From an uncultured Clostridia bacterium (GTDB lineage Bacteria; Bacillota; Clostridia; Oscillospirales; Acutalibacteraceae): DNA of 64,000 bases. Below the pieces are notes generated by a model. It saw nothing but the letters and a program-made list of their open reading frames with translations, searched no databases and was not told the origin of the DNA. Position numbers and translations under genes: made by a program. This document shows positions 17,933 through 26,069 of this stretch, piece by piece (within the stretch, counting starts at the first letter, position 1; each line of letters opens with the position of its first letter). The stretch is taken from positions 124,001-188,000 of the forward strand of contig CALWVN010000001.1 of the NCBI GenBank assembly GCA_944384995.1, in the 5' to 3' direction.

Positions 17933-20086
17933 ATGATGGAAAATTATTGTGGCAAACGCTTAGACGGCAGATATGAGATCCGCGAGATCATCGGCGTGGG
18001 CGGTATGGCGGTGGTCTATAAAGCCTACGACAACATCGACGACCGCATCGTCGCCATTAAGATCCTCAAAGAGGAATTCCTTGCGAACGAGGAGTTCCGC
18101 CGGCGCTTCAAAAATGAGGCAAAAGCGATCGCGGTTCTGTCTCATCCGAATATCGTTAAGGTGTATGACGTGAGCTTCGGTGACCGTCTGCAGTATATCG
18201 TTATGGAATATATTGAGGGTATTACCCTCAAAGAGTATATTGAGCAGCAAAAGGTCATTAACTGGAAAGAGGCCGTTCACTTTGTCAATCAGATCCTGAA
18301 AGCGCTTCAGCATGCGCATGACAAGGGGATTGTCCACCGCGACATCAAGCCGCAGAACATCATGCTCTTGCAGGACGGCACCATTAAGGTCAGCGATTTC
18401 GGCATTGCGCGCTTCTCTCGCGGGGATACGCGCACCATGACCGAAAGCGCCATCGGTTCTGTACATTACATCAGCCCCGAGCAGGCGCGCGGTGAGATCA
18501 CCGACGATAAGGCGGATATTTATTCCGTCGGCGTGGTGATGTATGAAATGCTCACGGGTCAGCTGCCGTTCCAATCGGACAGCGCTGTTTCCGTCGCCAT
18601 CATGCAGCTTCAGCAGGATGCCAAGCGTCCGCGTGAGATCAATCCCGAGATCCCGCTTGGGCTTGAGCAGATCACCATGCGCGCTATGCAGAAGAACCCG
18701 AAGAATCGCTACCAGTCCGCTTCGGAAATGCTGCTGGATCTGGACGAGTTCCGTAAAAACCCGTCTATCAAATTCGATTATAACTATTTTGTGGATAATG
18801 AGCCCACCAAATTTGTCGGCGGCGCAGGTGCATCTGCGCCCGTTAAAAATCCTGCCAAGCCGCAGCCGGTGAAGCCGCAGGAGGAAAGCGAAGAAGAGGA
18901 AAATAAGAAATCGACCAAGACGCTGCCGATCCTGTTCGGCGTGCTTGCGGGTGTTGTTGTTCTCGTCGCGATCTTTGTGGGCATTTATTTCGGCGTGACC
19001 GCACGGCGCGTGGATGTCCCGAATTTTGTCGGCTTGAACTACAACGATGAGATTGCGAACAATGCGGAATATACGGATAACTTCACTTTTGAGACCACAC
19101 CGGTTTACAGCGCGGACGCGGAACCCGGTACGGTGCTTTCGCAGGATCCTGTGGCGGAGGAGCGTATACGCATCCACAGCACCATCACGCTTGAGATCGC
19201 CTATAATGACGACAGCATCCAGATCACCGGTATTATCGGGCTTACTGCGGATGAAGCGGAAGCCAAGCTGCGGCAAAGCGGCTTTGAGGTCAATACCATC
19301 GTGAATTATGACCCGAACGCGCAGGAGGGGATCGTGTATGACACCTATCCTGTTGAGGGTTCCTATGCTGAAAGCGGTTCGCTTGTGACCATTTATGTTG
19401 CAACGAATGAAAACCCGGATGCCACAACCGTACCGTATGTTGTAGGGTACAGCCGTGAGGTTGCCGAACAGTTAATTACCAGTGCGGGACTGAAGGTCGG
19501 CAATGTGACCGAGCAGGACAGTGACAAGGCCGCCGGCATCGTCCTTTCGCAGTCGCCGGAGGCTGACCAGCAGACCGATGCTGGCGGCGCAGTGAGCTTG
19601 GTCGTCAGCTCTGGCAAAGCTCCGGCTTCCTCCGCAACCATTTCCGTTACGCGCCCGAATGCCAACACCAGCGGTTCCATGCGCGTCTATCTCGACGGGG
19701 CGCTGGTGGACGGCTATCCGATCGAAGTCCGTCTCGACGGCGGTACCACGCAGATCACACTGCAAGGCTCCGGCAATGCCGTACCATATTCCGTAGTGAT
19801 CGATGATACGGAGATCCAAAGCGGCACGATCGATTTTACGCAGAATCCGCCTACCTTTACTTCCGTGACGAAGGAATATCCTGTTGCAGTGCCGGATGTT
19901 TCTGATAATACGCCAGTGGAAGAGGCGACAGATGATTTGGCGGTTGCAGGATTCACAAATATTAGGTTTGTGGATGAAAGCGGCAAAGAGATCCCGGGAC
20001 AGACCGGTGTTGTGATTGCACAAACCCCCGTGGGCGGTACAAGAGTCGTTCCCTCCACGCAAATCACACTCACGGTACGCCGATAA
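17933..20086 (+). CDS. prkC: PASTA-domain Ser/Thr protein kinase (PrkC/StkP type)
   Basis: A 717-residue eukaryotic-like kinase sensing peptidoglycan or muropeptides. The cytosolic kinase domain (about residues 11-270) has the glycine loop IGVGGMAVVYKA, the catalytic loop HRDIKPQN, DFG in VSDFGIARF and SPEQARGE. A low-complexity Pro/Glu/Lys linker leads to one membrane helix (about residues 325-350), then extracellular repeats. I count PASTA-like units starting near VDVPNFVGL, IQITGIIGL and TTVPYVVGY, and a last one at VAVPDVSDN. Between the third and fourth is an extra beta-rich stretch of about 90 residues that is not PASTA-like. Confidence 0.95.
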   Translation: MMENYCGKRLDGRYEIREIIGVGGMAVVYKAYDNIDDRIVAIKILKEEFLANEEFRRRFKNEAKAIAVLSHPNIVKVYDVSFGDRLQYIVMEYIEGITLKEYIEQQKVINWKEAVHFVNQILKALQHAHDKGIVHRDIKPQNIMLLQDGTIKVSDFGIARFSRGDTRTMTESAIGSVHYISPEQARGEITDDKADIYSVGVVMYEMLTGQLPFQSDSAVSVAIMQLQQDAKRPREINPEIPLGLEQITMRAMQKNPKNRYQSASEMLLDLDEFRKNPSIKFDYNYFVDNEPTKFVGGAGASAPVKNPAKPQPVKPQEESEEEENKKSTKTLPILFGVLAGVVVLVAIFVGIYFGVTARRVDVPNFVGLNYNDEIANNAEYTDNFTFETTPVYSADAEPGTVLSQDPVAEERIRIHSTITLEIAYNDDSIQITGIIGLTADEAEAKLRQSGFEVNTIVNYDPNAQEGIVYDTYPVEGSYAESGSLVTIYVATNENPDATTVPYVVGYSREVAEQLITSAGLKVGNVTEQDSDKAAGIVLSQSPEADQQTDAGGAVSLVVSSGKAPASSATISVTRPNANTSGSMRVYLDGALVDGYPIEVRLDGGTTQITLQGSGNAVPYSVVIDDTEIQSGTIDFTQNPPTFTSVTKEYPVAVPDVSDNTPVEEATDDLAVAGFTNIRFVDESGKEIPGQTGVVIAQTPVGGTRVVPSTQITLTVRR

Positions 20087-20100
20087 CGGTAAACAAAAGT

Positions 20101-20991
20101 ATGAATGACAGGCAATTGAACGGAATCTTGTTAAAAGGTGTCGGCGGCTTCTATACGGTGGAAGCCGCCGATGCGGTATATGTGTGCCGTGCCCGCGGCG
20201 CGTTTCGCAAGGAAAAGATAACGCCGCTTGCAGGCGACCGCGTGCGCATCACCGTGACCGACGGCAGGTCGGAAAACACCATAGACACAATCGAGCCGCG
20301 CAAAAATTTTCTCCTGCGCCCGCCTGTGGCGAATATCGACAACCTGATCATTGTGGCGGCGACCTCCGTGCCGCGCCCGTCGACGCTGTTGATCGACAAG
20401 CTCATCGCCATCGCGGAATATAAGGCGATGGAACCGATCGTTGTGTTCACCAAAACGGACGAGCAGCCCGCGGATGATCTCGCGACGATTTATAAAGCCG
20501 CGGGGATCTGCTGCTTGGCTGTCTCCAACGAAACAGGGGATGGCGTAGACGCCGTACGCGAGGTTCTGCAAGGCAAAGTCAGTGCTTTTACGGGCAACTC
20601 CGGTGTAGGAAAAACATCGCTTCTCAATCGGCTCGATCCCTCTTTGTCTCTGGCGACAGGTGAAGTGAGCGATAAGCTCGGCCGCGGCAGGCACACGACC
20701 CGCCAGGCGGAGCTTTTCAAGACATGCGGCGGCTATATTGTCGATACGCCCGGTTTCTCAGCGCTTGAACCTGAAAAAACCGAGTGGATCCCAAAGGAAG
20801 AGCTTGCCGACTGTTTCCGCGAATTCCGTCCCTTTTTGGGGCAGTGTAAATTTACCTCTTGCTCGCACACCTGCGACAAGGGCTGCAAGGTTTTGGAAGC
20901 AGTGCAAAACGGTGAGATCGACGCTTCCCGCCACCAAAGCTATGTGCAAATGTATAATGCGGTAAAGGATAAAAAAGCATGGGAAACATAA
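20101..20991 (+). CDS. rsgA: Ribosome small subunit GTPase RsgA
   Basis: A 296-residue circularly permuted GTPase that assists late 30S maturation. An N-terminal OB fold is followed by G motifs in permuted order: FTKTDE (G4), then GNSGVGKTSLLNRL (G1), then DTPGFSALE (G3). The C-terminal zinc module contains CKFTSCSHTCDKGC. The ATG is 14 bases after prkC. The downstream thiN start overlaps its last 13 bases. In Bacillus the order is prpC-prkC-rsgA-rpe-thiN-spoVM; here rpe is missing. Confidence 0.95.
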   Translation: MNDRQLNGILLKGVGGFYTVEAADAVYVCRARGAFRKEKITPLAGDRVRITVTDGRSENTIDTIEPRKNFLLRPPVANIDNLIIVAATSVPRPSTLLIDKLIAIAEYKAMEPIVVFTKTDEQPADDLATIYKAAGICCLAVSNETGDGVDAVREVLQGKVSAFTGNSGVGKTSLLNRLDPSLSLATGEVSDKLGRGRHTTRQAELFKTCGGYIVDTPGFSALEPEKTEWIPKEELADCFREFRPFLGQCKFTSCSHTCDKGCKVLEAVQNGEIDASRHQSYVQMYNAVKDKKAWET

Positions 20992-21626
20992 AAAAAGCGG
21001 ATTGCGCGATCTTTGCCGCAGGCAGCGCCGTCTCACCTGCACGCGTACGGGAATTTTTACAGGATGATGCATTTCTTGTTGCGGCGGATGCGGGATATAA
21101 GCTGTGCCTTGCCTGCGGCTTGCAGCCGGATCTTGTGATCGGGGATTTTGATTCCGGCGAAACCGTTTCTGAGAATCCCAATATGCAGGTGGTCCGCCTA
21201 AATCCCGTCAAGGACGATACCGACACCGCTTGTGCATATGCGCAGGCTGTCAATCGCGGGTACAAAAACATCGTGCTTTTCGGCGGCACGGGCGGGCGGC
21301 TTGACCATACGTTTGCAAATTTCGACCTGTGCGCGCATGCCAAAACGCAAGGGGTGGGTTTGACGGTCGTGGACGATCACCACGAGATCTTTGCCCTGAA
21401 AAACGAGACATGCGTCCTAAACGGCGACGCCGGAAAATATGTTTCGGTTTTCGCCGTCGGCGGCGCATGCACCGTGTCGCTGCGCGGCTTTGCCTATCCG
21501 CTGCAAAATTACACCTTCGCACCGTTCTGCGGGCTCGGTGTAAGCAACGAGACAACCGCCGAGAAAGCTGAGATTGAAGTGCAGACGGGGACGGCCCTCA
21601 TATTTGTAACCGACAAAGATCATTAA
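20979..21626 (+). CDS. thiN: Thiamine pyrophosphokinase
   Basis: A 215-residue kinase that makes thiamine diphosphate from thiamine and ATP. The conserved elements are FLVAADAGYKLCLACGLQPDLVIGDFDS (cited in part: AADAGYKL, DLVIGDFDS), DDTDTACAYAQAV and GGTGGRLDHTFAN, followed by the C-terminal beta-sandwich thiamine-binding domain. It overlaps rsgA by 13 bases and lies upstream of a tiny membrane peptide gene and spoVM. Confidence 0.93.
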   Translation: MGNIKKADCAIFAAGSAVSPARVREFLQDDAFLVAADAGYKLCLACGLQPDLVIGDFDSGETVSENPNMQVVRLNPVKDDTDTACAYAQAVNRGYKNIVLFGGTGGRLDHTFANFDLCAHAKTQGVGLTVVDDHHEIFALKNETCVLNGDAGKYVSVFAVGGACTVSLRGFAYPLQNYTFAPFCGLGVSNETTAEKAEIEVQTGTALIFVTDKDH

Positions 21627-21681
21627 CACATTTTTTGACGCCGCATATAGTGATAATAGCAACGGTAAAGGCGGTGTCTGC

Positions 21682-21837
21682 ATGAGAAGAAGGTCAAGAG
21701 GCGGCAATCTGGGACTGATGTTTGCCATGCTCGGCGCTGGTTTGATCCTCGCGCTGGTCTTTCCCTCCGGATTTCTGGTGGTTGCGTTGTCTTTGGCCTT
21801 GATCGTCAGCGGCATCCTGCTGTGCAAAAATTGCTGA
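21682..21837 (+). CDS. Small hydrophobic peptide, 51 residues, between thiN and spoVM
   Basis: ATG 21682 to TGA 21837 codes for a basic head (MRRRSRGGNLG) followed by two closely spaced hydrophobic stretches (about residues 12-28 and 30-47) and the ending LLCKNC. A GGTAAAGGCGG ribosome site precedes the ATG. I do not recognise a family. The position directly before spoVM, in the same direction with a 12-base gap, suggests it is co-expressed and might be a sporulation membrane peptide. That is inference only. Confidence 0.6.
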   Translation: MRRRSRGGNLGLMFAMLGAGLILALVFPSGFLVVALSLALIVSGILLCKNC

Positions 21838-21849
21838 GGAGGCTATGGT

Positions 21850-21936
21850 ATGAAGGTCGTTGTGGTCAAAAGTCCGAAGGTGCTCGGTGGGATATTGCGC
21901 TGGTTATTTCGAATCAAAAAGGACACGAACATATAA
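21850..21936 (+). CDS. spoVM: Stage V sporulation protein M (SpoVM), 28 residues
   Basis: The ATG at 21850, seven bases after AGGAGG (21837-21842), opens a 28-codon frame beginning MKVVVVKSPKVLGGILR. Bacillus subtilis SpoVM (26 residues) begins MKFYTIKLPKFLGGIVR. K2, K7, P9, K10, L12, G13, G14, I15 and R17 match, including the helix-breaking Pro9. SpoVM is an amphipathic helix that recognises the convex forespore membrane and anchors the SpoIVA coat ATPase. Context agrees: in Bacillus spoVM follows the prpC-prkC-rsgA-rpe-thiN cluster. A strong terminator follows within a few bases. Confidence 0.88.
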   Translation: MKVVVVKSPKVLGGILRWLFRIKKDTNI

Positions 21937-21938
21937 AT

Positions 21939-21973
21939 AAAAGAACAGCCCGCTTCAAACGGGCTGTTCTTTT
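21939..21973. terminator. Bidirectional intrinsic terminator between spoVM and nadE
   Basis: AAAAGAACAGCCCG (21939-21952) pairs perfectly with CGGGCTGTTCTTTT (21960-21973) around a 7-base loop. It ends in T-runs on both strands, so it serves both the converging spoVM and nadE transcripts. Confidence 0.9.
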
Positions 21974-21989
21974 ATACTGTGCAGGTGAA

Positions 21990-23900
21990 TCAGAAGTCCA
22001 TCCAATCCGCGCTGTCCGCATCAGAGGGCATCCGCCAGTCTCCGCGCGGCGAAAGGCTCACGGAACCGACCTTCGGCCCGTCCGGCAAGCAGGAACGCTT
22101 GAATTGGTTAGCAAAGAAGCGGCGTAAAAACAACTTGAGCCAACGTGTCAACTGCTCGTTCGAATAGGTTCCCTCAAAAGCACATGCAGCCATAAACAGC
22201 AATTTTTCAGGATGTGTCCCGAAGCGCAGGAAGTGATACAGGAAGAAATCGTGTACTTCATAGGGCCCGAGCGCTTCCTCGGTTTTTTGCTGAATATTTC
22301 CTTCTTTGTCGGGCGGTAAAAGCTCAGGGCTTACAGGCGTATCCAGAATATCACGCAGGATGCAGGCAACATTCTCGGACAGATGCTCCGCTTCGTTTTC
22401 GACCAAATGGCGCACAAGCGTCTTCGGCACACCTGCATTCACGCCGTACATGCTCATATGGTCTGCATTATAGGTGCACCAGCCGAGCGCCAGCTCACTT
22501 AAGTCACCCGTGCCGACTAAAAGCCCGCCGTGCTTGTTGGCGAGGTCCATCAAAATCTGCGTGCGCTCGCGCGCCTGCGTGTTTTCATAGGTCACGTCCT
22601 GCACACTTGGATCGTGCCCGATGTCGCGCATGTGCCCGAGCGCCGCGTCACGGATCGGGATCTCCATGAGCTGCGCGCCGAACGCGCGTACCAAATCGCA
22701 GGCGTTGTGATAGGTACGGTCCGTTGTGCCGAAGCCCGGCATTGTGACGCAAAGAATATTTTCCGTCGGCTGCTTTAGAATTTGCATGGTACGCACGCAC
22801 ACAAGCAGTGCCAGCGTGGAATCCAACCCGCCAGATATGCCGACGACCGCCTTTTGAAGCCCCGTGTGATCAAGGCGTTTTGCGAGCGCGTGGCTTTGGA
22901 TCGATAAAATTTCGCGGCAGCGCGCGTCCTTTTCCCGTTCATCTGAGGGAACGAAGGGATGCTTGTCAAAGCGGCGCGTGACATGCGCAAACGCCGTTTC
23001 GGGAACAGGTACACAGGTGCTTACAGCGGGAATGTCGGCAAGGTGCGCGGCGTTGTCGGCAAACGAACCGTCACGCAGCCGTTCGGCGAGGAGCTTGTCC
23101 AAATCGATATCCGCAACGGCGCGGCTGCCGTCAAAGGCGAAGCGCTCGCCCTCTGAGAGGATTGTGCCGTTTTCCGCCACAGTGCACGCACCTGAAAATA
23201 CAAGATCGGTAGAAGATTCGCCGACGCCTGCCGAAGCATATACATATGCGCAAAAGCATTTGGCGCTCTGCGTTGCAATAATGCTGCGGCGGTAATCATT
23301 TTTCGTAACAGCTTCATTGCTTGCGGAAAGATTGACAATGATGTTCGCGCCTGCAAGGCACAGCGAGGTGCTTGGCGGCGCGGGCACCCAAAGATCCTCA
23401 CAGAGCTCCACGCCAAGCATTGCATGCTCTGACAGGCGTACAAGCATTTGCCCGAACGGTACAGTCTGGGTGCCGAGTGTCAATGTACCCCGCACACCGT
23501 CGCCGCTTGCGAACCAGCGCTTTTCATAGTATTCGTTGTAATTCGGCAGATACGTTTTCGGGATCACGGCAAGGATTTCCCCGTTTTGCAGCACGGCAGC
23601 ACAGTTGTATAGCCTTGCTTTCCAAACCATCGGTACGCCGATACACACGACTATATCTGTGCCTTTGGTTTCGCCGCAAAGTGTGAGCAGGGCTTCTTTA
23701 CAATCCTCCTGCAACGTGCGCTGCAAAAACAGATCGCCGCAGGTGTATGCCGAAAGATACAATTCGGGAAAAGCCAAAAGTTTTATGCCATCACGCTCGG
23801 CGGCACGTAATTCCCGTACGGCGTTTTCCAAATTTTGCTTTATACCGCCCACCGTCACGCGCGGCGAAACGGCTGCGACTTTTAAAAATCCGCTGTTCAT
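21990..23900 (-). CDS. nadE: Glutamine-dependent NAD+ synthetase
   Basis: A 636-residue two-domain enzyme that amidates nicotinic acid adenine dinucleotide to NAD+. The N-terminal nitrilase-type glutaminase has its catalytic triad in LLAFPELYLSAY (Glu), IPKTYLPNY (Lys) and GVELCEDLWVP (Cys). The C-terminal synthetase has the ATP P-loop VGISGGLDSTLALLV, and GTGDLSELALGWCTY follows. Length is typical of the long glutamine-using form. It is transcribed leftward from its own promoter at 23939-23967. Confidence 0.96.
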   Translation of the reverse strand: MNSGFLKVAAVSPRVTVGGIKQNLENAVRELRAAERDGIKLLAFPELYLSAYTCGDLFLQRTLQEDCKEALLTLCGETKGTDIVVCIGVPMVWKARLYNCAAVLQNGEILAVIPKTYLPNYNEYYEKRWFASGDGVRGTLTLGTQTVPFGQMLVRLSEHAMLGVELCEDLWVPAPPSTSLCLAGANIIVNLSASNEAVTKNDYRRSIIATQSAKCFCAYVYASAGVGESSTDLVFSGACTVAENGTILSEGERFAFDGSRAVADIDLDKLLAERLRDGSFADNAAHLADIPAVSTCVPVPETAFAHVTRRFDKHPFVPSDEREKDARCREILSIQSHALAKRLDHTGLQKAVVGISGGLDSTLALLVCVRTMQILKQPTENILCVTMPGFGTTDRTYHNACDLVRAFGAQLMEIPIRDAALGHMRDIGHDPSVQDVTYENTQARERTQILMDLANKHGGLLVGTGDLSELALGWCTYNADHMSMYGVNAGVPKTLVRHLVENEAEHLSENVACILRDILDTPVSPELLPPDKEGNIQQKTEEALGPYEVHDFFLYHFLRFGTHPEKLLFMAACAFEGTYSNEQLTRWLKLFLRRFFANQFKRSCLPDGPKVGSVSLSPRGDWRMPSDADSADWMDF

Positions 23901-23938
23901 GGCAAAACCTCATCAATGGATTTGTTGTATCTGTTGGT

Positions 23939-23967
23939 ATTATACCGAAATTACAGCCTTTCCGCAA
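23939..23967 (-). promoter_or_regulatory. Sigma-A promoter of nadE
   Basis: On the minus strand TTGCGG (23962-23967), 17-base spacer, TATAAT (23939-23944). It lies back to back with the aminotransferase promoter. Confidence 0.6.
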
Positions 23968-23977
23968 GTCAAAAACA

Positions 23978-24005
23978 TTGACAAACCTTGCAAAATGGTT
24001 AAAAT
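23978..24005 (+). promoter_or_regulatory. Sigma-A promoter of the aminotransferase
   Basis: TTGACA (23978-23983), 16-base spacer, TAAAAT (24000-24005), 26 bases before the proposed GTG start. The -35 elements of this and the divergent nadE promoter are only 10 bases apart. Confidence 0.6.
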
Positions 24006-24031
24006 AGGGATAATCAAAAGGAGTGAGTGCT

Positions 24032-25249
24032 GTGCGCACATTTGAAAAATCCAAAAAATTAGATCATGTATGTTACGATATTCGCGGGCCTGTGCTTGAT
24101 GAAGCCGACCGTATGATTGCAAACGGCGTAGATATTTTGAAGCTGAATATCGGTAACCCCGCGCCGTTCCATTTTACGGCGCCGGACGAGATCATCCGTG
24201 ATATGATCTATACGCTGCGCAGTGCGGAAGGGTATTCGGAATCCAAGGGTATTTTTTCTGCGCGAAAGGCGATCATGCAGTATTGCCAAATCAAAGGTAT
24301 TGCCGATGTCGATGTGGATGACATCTATACAGGCAACGGCGTCAGCGAGCTGATCACCATGTCTATGCAGGGCCTTCTCGATGACGGTGACGAAATTCTG
24401 CTTCCGGCGCCCGATTATCCGCTTTGGACGGCTGCCGTATCGCTTGCGGGCGGTACGCCGGTGCACTATATGTGTGACGAACAAAACGAGTGGAACCCCG
24501 ACATCGCCGACATGGAAAGCAAGATAACAAAGCACACAAAGGGTATCGTGCTTATCAATCCGAACAACCCGACAGGCGCGCTGTATCCGCGCGAGATCTT
24601 AGAGGAGATTGTTCGCCTTGCCGACAAATACGGACTGATCCTATTTTCGGATGAAATTTACGACCGCTTGGTCATGGACGGCTTACAGCACATTTCTATT
24701 GCGTCCCTTGCGCCCCATGTGCCGTGTATTACGTTCAACGGGCTTTCCAAATCCCACCGCGTGGCGGGCTTTCGGTGCGGCTGGATGGTTGTCAGCGGCG
24801 ACAAAAAGCGGATCCGCGGTTATATCGAGGGGCTGAATCTGCTTTCCTCCATGCGTCTTTGCTCCAATGTGCCCGCGCAGCATATCATCCAGACGGCGCT
24901 CGGCGGTTATCAGAGCGCGGACGAGCTGTTGTGCCCCGGCGGCCGCGTGTATGAACAGCGAGAATTTATATATAATGCGCTCAATTCCATTGACGGCGTT
25001 TCCGCCGTGAAGCCGAAAGCGGCGTTTTATATCTTCCCACGCTTTGATATGCGCAAATTCAATTTAAAGGACGATGAACGCTTTGTCTTAGAGTTCCTGC
25101 GCAAAAAGAAAACTTTGCTCGTGCAGGGGACGGCGTTCAATTATCCGCAGCCCGACCACGTGCGCATCGTGTATCTGCCGACGGTCAAGGAGCTCTCCTT
25201 TGCCGCGGACGCGCTGCGCGATTTCCTGAAAGATTATTCGCAGGCATAA
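24032..25249 (+). CDS. PLP-dependent aminotransferase, class I/II (AlaA/AlaT-like)
   Basis: A 405-residue fold-type I aminotransferase. It resembles alanine-forming transaminases by RTFEKSKKLDHVCYDIRGPV, the ILKLNIGNPAPF substrate loop, GNGVSELITM, INPNNPTGALYP and the PLP lysine in FNGLSKSHRVAGFRCGW. It probably interconverts pyruvate or another 2-oxo acid and alanine with glutamate. GTG 24032 is chosen over GTG 24023 because AAAAGGAG ends at about 24022. A hairpin terminator follows the stop. Confidence 0.9.
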   Translation: MRTFEKSKKLDHVCYDIRGPVLDEADRMIANGVDILKLNIGNPAPFHFTAPDEIIRDMIYTLRSAEGYSESKGIFSARKAIMQYCQIKGIADVDVDDIYTGNGVSELITMSMQGLLDDGDEILLPAPDYPLWTAAVSLAGGTPVHYMCDEQNEWNPDIADMESKITKHTKGIVLINPNNPTGALYPREILEEIVRLADKYGLILFSDEIYDRLVMDGLQHISIASLAPHVPCITFNGLSKSHRVAGFRCGWMVVSGDKKRIRGYIEGLNLLSSMRLCSNVPAQHIIQTALGGYQSADELLCPGGRVYEQREFIYNALNSIDGVSAVKPKAAFYIFPRFDMRKFNLKDDERFVLEFLRKKKTLLVQGTAFNYPQPDHVRIVYLPTVKELSFAADALRDFLKDYSQA

Positions 25250-25273
25250 GAGAAATGCTGAAAGATAAAGCGA

Positions 25274-25306
25274 CGGTCTGTCGGGTAACCCCGGCAGACC
25301 GCCTTT
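25274..25306 (+). terminator. Intrinsic terminator after the aminotransferase
   Basis: A 12-bp stem, CGGTCTGTCGGG with CCCGGCAGACCG (one G-U pair), around a very small loop, followed by CCTTTTG. Confidence 0.75.
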
Positions 25307-25336
25307 TGTCCGAAAGAATTTAAACGAACCGTGAAG

Positions 25337-25528
25337 TTATTTCATGCCGTCTTCATAGGCCTTGATCATCTTTTTAACCATCTGGCCGCCGACAGAACCC
25401 GCCTGCTTCGAGGTCAGGTCGCCGTTATAACCCTGCTTGAGGTTCACGCCCACTTCGGAAGCAGCCTCCATCTTGAACTTATCAAGCGCCGCACGAGCCT
25501 CGGGAACAACGTTCTTTTTGCTTGCCAC
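25337..25528 (-). CDS. Small acid-soluble spore protein, alpha/beta type
   Basis: A 63-residue DNA-binding spore protein that coats and protects forespore DNA. The family core EVGVNLKQGYNGDLTSKQ and GSVGGQMVKKMI are intact. The expected germination protease site appears as KMEAASE, with Ala in place of the more usual Ile after the Glu. GTG 25528 is chosen because AAAGGAG lies 8 bases upstream; the 3-codon longer start at 25537 falls beside that site. Upstream on the minus strand GGATA and AATAGTA resemble sigma-G elements, but the 20-base spacing is not ideal. Confidence 0.93.
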   Translation of the reverse strand: MASKKNVVPEARAALDKFKMEAASEVGVNLKQGYNGDLTSKQAGSVGGQMVKKMIKAYEDGMK

Positions 25529-25664
25529 TGTAAACACTCCTTTGCTGTGTATTTGCGTTTGCAGTACTATTCTGTGATGCGCAAAACAGAATATCCTTGA
25601 TAATAAATTCTAAAGCTGTCAAAAAAATGCAAAGTCAAGTATAAAATCTGCGAATAAAACGGCT

Positions 25665-25693
25665 GCATATCCGACTTTCTCCTTACATATGTA
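25665..25693 (+). promoter_or_regulatory. Possible sigma-E promoter of spoIIID
   Basis: GCATAT (25665-25670), 15-base spacer, CATATGTA (25686-25693), 28 bases before the spoIIID start. It resembles the sigma-E pattern (GNATA, CATACANT) only partly, so this is a suggestion based on the known sigma-E dependence of spoIIID in Bacillus. Confidence 0.3.
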
Positions 25694-25721
25694 TTATTGA
25701 CATAGGTAAGGAGGGCTCGAA

Positions 25722-25982
25722 GTGAAAGACACAGTGGAAGATCGCGCCGTGGAACTCGGCGAATATATCGTGCACAATAAAGCGACCGTCCGCGCGGCGG
25801 CAAAGGTTTTCGGTATCAGCAAAAGCACGGTACATATGGACGTTGCCCAGCGCCTGCAGCGCATCAGCCCCGGACTTTATAATGAGGTGCGCGAGGTGCT
25901 TGATGTCAACAAGGCGCAAAGACATATCCGCGGTGGGCTTGCCACACGCGAAAAATATAAAGCGACAGAAATGCGGAAATAA
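25722..25982 (+). CDS. spoIIID: Sporulation transcriptional regulator SpoIIID
   Basis: An 86-residue mother-cell regulator that tunes the sigma-E regulon. The helix-turn-helix (ATVRAAAKVFGISKSTVHMD, about residues 22-41) and the basic tail (NKAQRHIRGGLATREKYK) needed for minor groove contact are present. Size is close to the Bacillus protein. The GTG 25722 follows TAAGGAGGG. A strong terminator follows, so it is monocistronic. It is divergent from the SASP gene. Confidence 0.95.
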   Translation: MKDTVEDRAVELGEYIVHNKATVRAAAKVFGISKSTVHMDVAQRLQRISPGLYNEVREVLDVNKAQRHIRGGLATREKYKATEMRK

Positions 25983-25995
25983 CGAATATAATATC

Positions 25996-26032
25996 GCGGT
26001 CGACAGTAAAAAGCTGTCGGCCGCAGTTTTTT
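25996..26032 (+). terminator. Intrinsic terminator after spoIIID
   Basis: GCGGTCGACAG pairs with CTGTCGGCCGC (11 bp, one G-U), followed by AGTTTTTTC. Confidence 0.85.
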
Positions 26033-26034
26033 CT

Positions 26035-26062
26035 TTGCTTCGCGCAAAAAATATGGTACAAT
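26035..26062 (+). promoter_or_regulatory. Sigma-A promoter of the glycosyltransferase gene
   Basis: TTGCTT (26035-26040), 16-base spacer, TACAAT (26057-26062). Transcription from here would give a leader of about 110 bases before ATG 26182. Confidence 0.55.
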
Positions 26063-26069
26063 AACGCTG

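Noticed and set aside
17960-19276. A 438-codon minus-strand frame opposite prkC
   Set aside because: Antisense to a confident kinase gene; low-complexity His/Arg/Asp composition typical of shadows.
21822-22127. A plus-strand frame of 101 codons covering spoVM and the end of nadE
   Set aside because: It crosses the strong terminator and conflicts with spoVM and nadE, both better supported.
23972-24018. A regulator operator between the nadE and aminotransferase promoters
   Set aside because: Only ordinary promoter elements are visible; no convincing inverted repeat was found.
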